Of a stretch of DNA of 46,441 nucleotides, positions 6,531 to 12,413 are shown piece by piece; position 1 is the first letter of the stretch, and each line of letters begins with the position of its first letter. This stretch comes from Dorea sp. 5-2. Its GTDB lineage: Bacteria > Bacillota > Clostridia > Lachnospirales > Lachnospiraceae. Position numbers and translations under genes: made by a program. A model generated the notes under the pieces. It did no database searches, was not told the origin of the DNA, and worked only from the letters and a program-made list of their open reading frames with translations. The DNA is taken from positions 110,842-157,282 of the forward strand of contig NZ_KE159748.1 of assembly GCF_000403455.2 (NCBI RefSeq). The letters run 5' to 3'.

Positions 6531-7718
6531 ATGTCACAGAAAAGAAAGGATCATAAAGGTCGAACCTTAAAAATCGGAGAGAGTCAGAGAAAAGATGGGC
6601 GTTACGTATATAAATATACGGATGCTTATGGGAAACAACAATTTGTATATGCATGGAAATTAACTGCTTCAGACAAAACACCGGCAGGGAAACGGGAAGA
6701 TGCCTCTTTAAGAGAGAAGATTAAGAAATTACAAAAAGATATAGATGACGGGATTGATCAACTTGGAAAGAAGATGACCGTTTGCCAGCTCTATGCAAGG
6801 CATCTCAAATACAGGCGTAATGTTCGCCGGAATACAGAGAAAAGCCGTCAGTGCCTGATGAAGATCCTGGAAAATGACCCGCTTGGTATTAGAAGTATCG
6901 AGAGTGTTAAATTGTCTGACGCAAGAGAGTGGGCGCTCAGAATGCATGAGAATGGTTATGCATACAAAACCATCAATAATTACAAGTGTTCTCTGAAAGC
7001 CGTATTTTGCACAGCGATCGAAGAGAGCTACGTCAGAAAAAATCCATTTAATTTTCCGCTGAATACAATTTTAAAAGATAATACCCGGCAAAAATCGGCT
7101 TTATCTCAGGAACAGGAAGCAAACATGATCTCTTTTGCTTCAAATGATAAGGTCTATAAAAAATATGTTGATGAGATCATAATATTGTTGGGTACAGGCC
7201 TCAGGATCTCGGAACTTTGCGGTCTGACAGACGATCTGGATCTTGAAAGCAGAATGATCCGGGTAGATCATCAACTCCTAAGAGATACTTCCATCGGTTA
7301 CTATATTGAAACGCCGAAGACAAAGAATGGAATCCGCCAGATTCCGATGAGTGAAAAAGTCTATCAGGCAATGCGGAGGGTAATGCAGAACCGCAGAGAG
7401 GCACAGGAGATCAACATCGATGGTTACAGGAACTTTCTGTTTCTCAACCAGAATGGTTTGCCAAAAGCCGCGGCTAATTATGAAAGCATGTTAAGAGGGC
7501 TTGTCAAGAAATACAACAAGAAACATGAGGAAAAATTGCCATACATCAGCCCGCATACATTAAGACATACTTTTTGTACCCGACTTGCCGATGCAGGCAT
7601 GAATCCGAAGGCGCTGCAGTATATCATGGGGCACTCTAATATCAGTATGACATTGGATTACTATGCCCATGCTTCTTTTGATTCTGCAAGGTCTGAGATG
7701 GAGAGAGTGGCTGCTTAA
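6531..7718 (+). CDS. Tn916-type tyrosine recombinase
   Basis: A full-length 395-residue integrase. The N-terminal arm-binding domain (about 1-75, with GESQRKDGRY and KLQKDIDDGID) and the rest follow Tn916 Int closely from memory. A core-binding domain (about 80-175) precedes the catalytic domain with R225 (GTGLRISEL), K263/K265 (TPKTKNG), H342-x-x-R345 (PHTLRHTF), H368 (MGHSN) and the nucleophile Y378 (DYYAH). All catalytic residues are present. No excisionase, relaxase or other transposon gene is nearby, so it does not belong to an intact conjugative element. Its place between two divergent paralogous operons and two inverted 15-bp sites suggests it has become an invertase controlling which operon has a promoter. 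Confidence 0.9.
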   Translation: MSQKRKDHKGRTLKIGESQRKDGRYVYKYTDAYGKQQFVYAWKLTASDKTPAGKREDASLREKIKKLQKDIDDGIDQLGKKMTVCQLYARHLKYRRNVRRNTEKSRQCLMKILENDPLGIRSIESVKLSDAREWALRMHENGYAYKTINNYKCSLKAVFCTAIEESYVRKNPFNFPLNTILKDNTRQKSALSQEQEANMISFASNDKVYKKYVDEIIILLGTGLRISELCGLTDDLDLESRMIRVDHQLLRDTSIGYYIETPKTKNGIRQIPMSEKVYQAMRRVMQNRREAQEINIDGYRNFLFLNQNGLPKAAANYESMLRGLVKKYNKKHEEKLPYISPHTLRHTFCTRLADAGMNPKALQYIMGHSNISMTLDYYAHASFDSARSEMERVAA

Positions 7719-7758
7719 TAAGGACTTGACCTTTATGTCAGCTTTCTGCTAGTGGCTT

Positions 7759-7777
7759 TCTACTACAATTTTACTAC
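7759..7777 (-). repeat. Right pair of recombinase arm-type repeats
   Basis: TCTACTAC at 7759 and TTTACTAC at 7770 repeat with the same 11-bp spacing as the pair at 6424-6442, and in the same orientation. They lie about 40 bases after the recombinase stop codon. Confidence 0.5.
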
Positions 7778-7933
7778 TTTTTGGTAATAAAAAATGTCAA
7801 ATTCTTATATTTTTAGCACAAGATTCCATATATGAAAATATCTTCAGAAGTATATTATTGCTATTTTTGCAGATATTACTGATAACAAGTTTAACTTGAT
7901 TAAGATAATGATACATGAAAGGGAGATTTGAAC

Positions 7934-8275
7934 ATGAAACAGTTAAAGAAAATTGTACTAATCCTTATGTGCACAGGCGTGATGTTCGGTATAACAGCAT
8001 GTGGAAACGACGGCAACGCAGATGATAATGCAGCCAACAACAATGCAGCGTCTGACAATAACAAAAAAGATAACAAAAACAACGATAATACCAACGATGC
8101 GACCGACGGTACAGATACGGATCGGAATAACAGTGATGATATAGCCGATGAGATCGGCGACGACGTACGCGACGGTGTAGACGATGTGGGCGACGACGTA
8201 CGCGATGGTGTAGACGACGTAGGCGACGCGTTAGACGGCGATGACATGGATAATAATACAGATAATAACCGATAG
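7934..8275 (+). CDS. Small acidic lipoprotein inside the invertible segment
   Basis: A 113-residue protein. The start ATG at 7934 has a GGGAG site eight bases upstream. It has a lipoprotein signal with lipobox ITAC and Cys23. The mature part is almost entirely Asp, Asn, Gly, Ala, Thr and Lys, with a strongly acidic C-terminal half. An 11-residue unit GDDVRDGVDDV occurs twice in tandem (8156-8188 and 8189-8221). I do not recognise a family. The low complexity suggests a flexible or cation-binding surface protein. It lies between the recombinase and the outward promoter and inverts with them, so it could be expressed constitutively. A palindrome, CAAGTTTAACTTG (7886-7898), lies in its upstream region. 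Confidence 0.7.
   Translation: MKQLKKIVLILMCTGVMFGITACGNDGNADDNAANNNAASDNNKKDNKNNDNTNDATDGTDTDRNNSDDIADEIGDDVRDGVDDVGDDVRDGVDDVGDALDGDDMDNNTDNNR
8156..8221 (+). repeat. Two tandem 33-bp coding repeats
   Basis: Two in-frame copies of a 33-bp unit encode GDDVRDGVDDV. They differ at three positions that do not change the amino acids (GAC/GAT and GTG/GTA). Repeat number could change by slippage without breaking the frame. Confidence 0.85.
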
Positions 8276-8294
8276 ACGATAAGATTTGAAGCAG

Positions 8295-8340
8295 AGAGTT
8301 ACTCTTCATGGAAGGAATTTCCGGTCAGAAGAGTAACTCT
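8295..8340 (+). terminator. Terminator of the lipoprotein gene
   Basis: The 13-bp arms AGAGTTACTCTTC and GAAGAGTAACTCT surround a 20-base loop, followed by TGTTATATTT. It lies between the lipoprotein gene and the outward promoter, so it would insulate the promoter from upstream transcription. Confidence 0.7.
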
Positions 8341-8386
8341 TGTTATATTTGTACAAATTCTTCTGATTAATTTGTGAGGTTTATAC

Positions 8387-8414
8387 TTGACATTCCCGCA
8401 GAATAAAGTATAAT
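8387..8414 (+). promoter_or_regulatory. Outward-facing promoter inside the invertible segment
   Basis: TTGACA (8387-8392) and TATAAT (8409-8414) are both perfect consensus with a 16-base spacer. The last two bases of the -10 coincide with the start of the 15-bp repeat, so inversion at the repeat would keep the whole promoter intact and place it before the left LCP gene. It reads into the right operon, with a leader of about 35 bases. Confidence 0.85.
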
Positions 8415-8427
8415 TTTAGTATAAAAT
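8413..8427 (+). repeat. Right 15-bp inversion site (putative)
   Basis: ATTTTAGTATAAAAT is the exact inverted copy of 6342-6356. The distance between the inner edges is 2,056 bp. It overlaps the end of the -10 box. Confidence 0.65.
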
Positions 8428-8456
8428 ACAAAGCTTTTTAGTATGTGGAGGCAATG

Positions 8457-9605
8457 ATGAAGAAAGACGAAGATTTTTCTACAAAGATTCTTTATGAAGA
8501 TTCTTTTGAAGACAGGCCTCTTGACGATGCCGCGGAATCTTCTGATTCCCCCAAAGGTATCCTGGAAAAGTTCCTTTCGATGAAAAGATGGAAGAAGGTC
8601 GTGTTATGTGTAGTGACGGCTTTGGTTGTCGTAGTTGCAGGATTAACAGGGAGCTTCTATTATTTGCGCGCTCAGGGCGAAAAAAAGCTTAAGACAACAG
8701 TCACCGCTTCCGCTGATCCGGAAGACGCGGAGGAAGGGCTGTATATATCATATAATGATAAAAAGTATCGTTATAACGAAGATGTGATTAATTTTTTATG
8801 TCTGGGTATTGATAAGGAAGTTCCGATCGAAGAGAAGATGCCTGCGCCGCAGTTGGAAAATGGCAGCGAGGGACTGGCGGATACCATCGTATTATTCAGC
8901 GTCAATGTTGAGAATGGGCAGATCAAGATCCTGGCGATCCCACGCGAGACCATTACGCCGATTAAAATAGTAGATCAAAAGGGCGATTTTGACCGGAATG
9001 AGAATGTTCAGATCAATTACCAGTATGTATACGGGAAGGATGCCACGGCGAGCTGTGAATTAATGGTAGATGCCGTATCAAACCTGCTCTATAAAGTGCC
9101 GATCCAGCGCTATTGCTCGATCAATATTGCGGCAATATCTATACTAAATGACGCGATCGGCGGTGTTGATGTCCAGATATTAGAGGATGTAGAGGGAAGC
9201 GGCAGAAACTATCATGCAGGCGAGATCGTACATCTGACCGGAGAAATGGCATTGGATTATGTGCGCCAACGTGATACGCAGATCTTTGGAAGTAGTTTGG
9301 GACGCCTTGACCGCCAGAAACAATATATTACCAACTATTTTGCAACTGCGAAAGAAGCGGTAAGAAGCGATCTTACACTGCCTGTCAATATATACAATAG
9401 CCTTCAGGGCAATATGTGTACCAATATAACGGTAGAGGATATCGCATATCTTGTGCCTGAATTGCTGAATATAGACCTGAACGCGGAGAATATGGCGACT
9501 GTTCCGGGAGAGGCAACCTGGCCGGACGAATTTATGGAATATGTTCCGTATCAGGATCAGTTAAAGGAACTTGTGATCAATTATTTTTATGAAGAGATTC
9601 CATAG
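8457..9605 (+). CDS. LytR-CpsA-Psr family protein (right operon)
   Basis: A 382-residue LCP protein, paralogous to the left copy along its whole length. The ATG at 8457 lies five bases after GGAGG. An upstream in-frame GTG at 8445 contains part of that ribosome site and is unlikely to be used. There is one membrane helix near residues 47-70, then the LCP core with LCLGIDKE, AIPRET, IGGVDV and LDRQKQY. The expected role is transfer of a lipid-linked glycopolymer to wall or protein. It is the first gene after the outward promoter and so should be the expressed copy. Codon use is GC-richer than in the left copy and resembles the core genes. Confidence 0.87.
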   Translation: MKKDEDFSTKILYEDSFEDRPLDDAAESSDSPKGILEKFLSMKRWKKVVLCVVTALVVVVAGLTGSFYYLRAQGEKKLKTTVTASADPEDAEEGLYISYNDKKYRYNEDVINFLCLGIDKEVPIEEKMPAPQLENGSEGLADTIVLFSVNVENGQIKILAIPRETITPIKIVDQKGDFDRNENVQINYQYVYGKDATASCELMVDAVSNLLYKVPIQRYCSINIAAISILNDAIGGVDVQILEDVEGSGRNYHAGEIVHLTGEMALDYVRQRDTQIFGSSLGRLDRQKQYITNYFATAKEAVRSDLTLPVNIYNSLQGNMCTNITVEDIAYLVPELLNIDLNAENMATVPGEATWPDEFMEYVPYQDQLKELVINYFYEEIP

Positions 9606-9644
9606 GGACGAAGAATCCGTGGAAATGTGAACGGGAGGATGAAT

Positions 9645-10469
9645 ATGGTACAAGATGAGTTTGAGCAGGATGAAGTGATAAAACACAAGAAAGGTATGGG
9701 AAAAGGGAAGATCATTGCGATCGTCCTTGCCCTTGTATTGTTAGCAGGCGCCGGAGCCGGGGGCGGTTTTTATCTGTACAATTCCGGGCAAAAGGCGAAG
9801 GCGGCGGTTGAACAGGCAAAGAAGGCGGATCCGGAGAAGACGGTAAAGCGATATGAAGACTTGAAGATCGAAGTGACCGTGGATGCGGATGATCCGATGT
9901 TCCGTAAGATTGATTTTGCAGCGGCACAGGCGGTGAACCCGGATGTGTATGCCTGGATCTGGATACCGGGGACGAATGTGGATTATCCGATCCTTCAAAG
10001 TGACTCGGAAGATGTTTCCTATTATCTGGAACATACGATCGAGCGGCTGCAGGGGCTGCCGGGATCGATCTACACAGAGAAGTTCAATGCGAAGGATTTT
10101 TCGGATCCTGTCAATGTTGTGTACGGGCATAATATGAAAGACGGAAGTATGTTCGCAGACCTTCATAAATATGAGGATCAGAACTTTTTTAACGAAAATC
10201 CGTATATCTACATCTATCTTCCGGAACAGACGTATAAGTACAGGATCTTTGCCGCCGTCACATTTGACGACCGATATCTGATGGACAATTATAATTTCTC
10301 AGATCCTGCGGATTTCCAGAAATATCTGGATGAGCTTAGAAGTTCGATCAACGGTAATGTGAATAACGATGTGAATGTGACAAAAGAAACGGGGATCCTT
10401 ACGCTGTCTACCTGTATCGGGGACGCGCCGAACAACAGATGGATGGTAAATGCGACCTGGGAGCCATAG
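9645..10469 (+). CDS. Class B sortase (right operon)
   Basis: A 274-residue sortase with start ATG 9645 after GGGAGG. It has an acidic and basic cytoplasmic tail, then a membrane helix (about residues 23-43) and the extracellular catalytic domain with YGHNMKDGSMF (His about 162), STCIGDAP (Cys about 257) and the arginine in NNRW. It follows the LCP gene by about 40 bases and precedes the SPKTG protein. The damaged sortase at 1229-1540 is closer to this copy than to the left one. Confidence 0.92.
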   Translation: MVQDEFEQDEVIKHKKGMGKGKIIAIVLALVLLAGAGAGGGFYLYNSGQKAKAAVEQAKKADPEKTVKRYEDLKIEVTVDADDPMFRKIDFAAAQAVNPDVYAWIWIPGTNVDYPILQSDSEDVSYYLEHTIERLQGLPGSIYTEKFNAKDFSDPVNVVYGHNMKDGSMFADLHKYEDQNFFNENPYIYIYLPEQTYKYRIFAAVTFDDRYLMDNYNFSDPADFQKYLDELRSSINGNVNNDVNVTKETGILTLSTCIGDAPNNRWMVNATWEP

Positions 10470-10491
10470 TCGCCCTTATATTATTCCATAG

Positions 10492-10538
10492 ATATTAAGG
10501 CAAGAAAAGCTTTAATATATAATCACACAAAGTAACAG
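10492..10538 (+). promoter_or_regulatory. Leader of substrate C: hairpin and 5' bracketing repeat
   Basis: The hairpin arms ATATTAAGGC (10492-10501) and GCTTTAATAT (10509-10518) enclose a 7-base loop. The 17-base repeat ATCACACAAAGTAACAG follows at 10522-10538. Both match the leaders of A and B. The hairpin lies 22 bases after the sortase stop codon and could protect or process the mRNA so that substrate exceeds sortase. Confidence 0.6.
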
Positions 10539-10560
10539 AAAAAGGAAGGAGTAAACAAAA

Positions 10561-11283
10561 ATGAAAATGAAAAAATTAGTTGCTCTTGTTACTGCAGGCG
10601 TTCTCTGCCTCGGTATGAGCATGACAGCATTCGCTGCAACTGGAGACAGTAACGGTAATACAAACGCACCGTCACCATCACCGTCACCGGAAGAGATAAA
10701 GAAAGAAGAAGAGATCAAATTGAATGCCGGAGCACCATCATTCGATGAAGAGGATGTTTGGTTTGTAGACAACGGCTTAGACTATACGATCGGTGTAGAT
10801 TATCTTGCAGGCGCAGATGGACTTACAGATGAGCAGTATAAAGAAGTTGTTGATACGATCTCTGACCCGAAGAAGGTTGAAGAGGTTATCAAACAGGTTT
10901 GCAACGTACCGGACGGCGCACAGTATGCCGTATTAAAAGCAGGCGATATCTCCTATGGTGAAATGGTAAACGGACAGTGGGTTGAGCATACATTGCCAGC
11001 AGGCGGTGTAGATATCAAGGTTAATGTAGGTTCTGCATCCCTTGAAGGCCTGAAGAACGGCGACAGCATCTACGTACTTCACTATGTAAATGGTAAGTGG
11101 GAAGTATTGCAGGGAACTGTACAGGTAGAAGGCGACGCTGCATTCGTTACCGTACATTTCAACAGCTTATCACCAGTTGCATTCGTTAAGGTTACATCCA
11201 GCGGTAAAGTTGTTCCTTACGATGCAAAGGGTAACCCGGTTACACCAGTGAAGACAAAATCTCCAAAGACAGGTGAGTTCTAA
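10561..11283 (+). CDS. Secreted protein ending in SPKTGEF (substrate C)
   Basis: A 240-residue exported protein. It has a signal peptide (1-25), a Ser/Pro and Glu/Lys-rich linker (about 30-50), then a domain shared with substrate A (LTDEQYKEVVDTISDPKKVEE region) and the common C-terminal block (LKNGDSIYVLHY, then NSLSPVAFVKV). It ends KTKSPKTGEF and stops. No hydrophobic anchor or positive tail follows. It is the last gene of the right operon and the likely partner of the adjacent class B sortase. In the orientation shown it should be the expressed substrate. Confidence 0.85.
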   Translation: MKMKKLVALVTAGVLCLGMSMTAFAATGDSNGNTNAPSPSPSPEEIKKEEEIKLNAGAPSFDEEDVWFVDNGLDYTIGVDYLAGADGLTDEQYKEVVDTISDPKKVEEVIKQVCNVPDGAQYAVLKAGDISYGEMVNGQWVEHTLPAGGVDIKVNVGSASLEGLKNGDSIYVLHYVNGKWEVLQGTVQVEGDAAFVTVHFNSLSPVAFVKVTSSGKVVPYDAKGNPVTPVKTKSPKTGEF

Positions 11284-11372
11284 ATCTGCCCGATCAAGAT
11301 ATTTGTCTTATAATATGAATGAAATACCAGGGATACTTGACCCTGGCTAATCAAATAAGTGATATGACATAA

Positions 11373-11389
11373 CTGTTATTGTGTGTGAT
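11373..11389 (+). repeat. 3' bracketing repeat of substrate gene C
   Basis: CTGTTATTGTGTGTGAT is the inverted, near-complementary partner of 10522-10538. Transcribed, 16 of 17 positions can pair, including one G-U. Confidence 0.8.
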
Positions 11390-11392
11390 ATG

Positions 11393-11431
11393 AAAAGAGT
11401 CATTCTGCTATTTTTGCAGGATGGCTCTTTT
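11393..11431 (+). terminator. Terminator of the right operon
   Basis: AAAAGAG...CTCTTTT forms a long stem with CTGC/GCAG inside, ending TTTTATT. It has the same design as the hairpin after substrate A. Confidence 0.75.
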
Positions 11432-11518
11432 ATTCACTGGTGATCAGAAAAATCTTGTGCTAAAATAGCAATATCACCCGGCGAATATACGGATTTGACC
11501 GGTATGGAGGAGAGGGCT

Positions 11519-12289
11519 ATGAGATTCAGACCATGTATTGATATACACAACGGAACGGTAAAGCAGATTATAGGAGGAAGCCTTACAGATGAGAATGATC
11601 AGGCGGCAGAGAATTACTCGGCGGTTCAGGATGCGGATCATTTCGCGGAATTGTACAGGCGGGACGGACTGAGCGGCGGGCATGTGATCCTTCTGAACCC
11701 TCCGTCTTCCGAATATTATGAGAAGACGAAAGAACAGGCGATGAAGGCATTGAGGGCATTCCCGCAGGGGCTGCAGGTGGGGGGCGGCATAACGGCAGAG
11801 AACGCGCAGGAATATCTGCAGGCAGGAGCAAGCCATGTGATCGTCACATCTTATGTATTCCGGGACGGAGCCATATATTGGGAGAATATGGAGAAGCTGC
11901 GCCGCGCCGTGGGGGCGGAGCATGTGGTGATCGACCTAAGCTGCCGGAAGAGGGACGGGGATTATTATATCGTGACAAACCGCTGGCAGACGTTCACCGA
12001 GGTAAAACTGACACAGGAGGTCCTGGAAGAGATCGCCGGATATTGCAGCGAATTCCTGGTGCACGGTGTAGACGTGGAAGGCAGGGCGTCCGGTATAGAG
12101 GAAGATCTGGTAAGGCTGCTTGGCAGGCATGAGAAGAATGCGGTCACATATGCAGGCGGGATCGGAAGCCTGGAGGACCTGGAACGTCTTCGTGTTCTTT
12201 CGGATGGAAGGGTTGATTTCACGATAGGAAGTGCGTTAGATCTCTTCGGGGGAGGGATCCCCTATGAAGAAATCCGGCGATTTCGATAA
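11519..12289 (+). CDS. hisA: HisA-like phosphoribosylformimino-AICAR-phosphate isomerase
   Basis: A 256-residue TIM-barrel protein beginning MRFRPCIDIHNGTVKQI. I use the ATG at 11519, which has GGAGGAG upstream, and reject the TTG 24 bases earlier. The sequence (VILLNPPSSEYY, LQVGGGI, FLVHGVDVEGRASGI, VTYAGGIGSLEDL) resembles the eukaryote-type HisA (HIS6) branch. This enzyme converts ProFAR to PRFAR in histidine synthesis. It stands alone with no other his genes in the window. It marks the start of core DNA after the accessory region. Confidence 0.85.
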   Translation: MRFRPCIDIHNGTVKQIIGGSLTDENDQAAENYSAVQDADHFAELYRRDGLSGGHVILLNPPSSEYYEKTKEQAMKALRAFPQGLQVGGGITAENAQEYLQAGASHVIVTSYVFRDGAIYWENMEKLRRAVGAEHVVIDLSCRKRDGDYYIVTNRWQTFTEVKLTQEVLEEIAGYCSEFLVHGVDVEGRASGIEEDLVRLLGRHEKNAVTYAGGIGSLEDLERLRVLSDGRVDFTIGSALDLFGGGIPYEEIRRFR

Positions 12290-12329
12290 GGAATGTATGA
12301 TAACAGTTTGTGAACACTTCATAAATTAG

Positions 12330-12358
12330 TTGAATTGCACACCGGATAGTGCTAAAAT
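12330..12358 (+). promoter_or_regulatory. Promoter of secA
   Basis: TTGAAT (12330-12335) and TAAAAT (12353-12358) are spaced by 17 bases, with a TGC extension of the -10. It starts 84 bases before the secA ATG. Confidence 0.55.
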
Positions 12359-12413
12359 GGGGAATAAAGTGGTTGTACTGTGACCATAATTACTGACAAG
12401 GAGCTTTATCAAT

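Noticed and set aside
6531..7718. Remnant of an inserted Tn916-like conjugative element
   Set aside because: No other transposon genes, excisionase or target duplication are visible, and the flanking operons and inverted sites fit a switch better. Origin from such an element is still likely.
7900..8247. Ser/Pro-rich minus-strand frame opposite the lipoprotein
   Set aside because: Mirror of the Asp/Asn-rich coding strand; it has no ribosome site. The plus-strand frame has a proper lipoprotein signal.
6310..8457. The 15-bp inverted copies as simple leftover homology of two duplicated operons
   Set aside because: If they were duplicated leader sequence, similarity should extend on both sides. 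It stops abruptly and resumes only at the ribosome site. This alternative is not fully excluded without read data.
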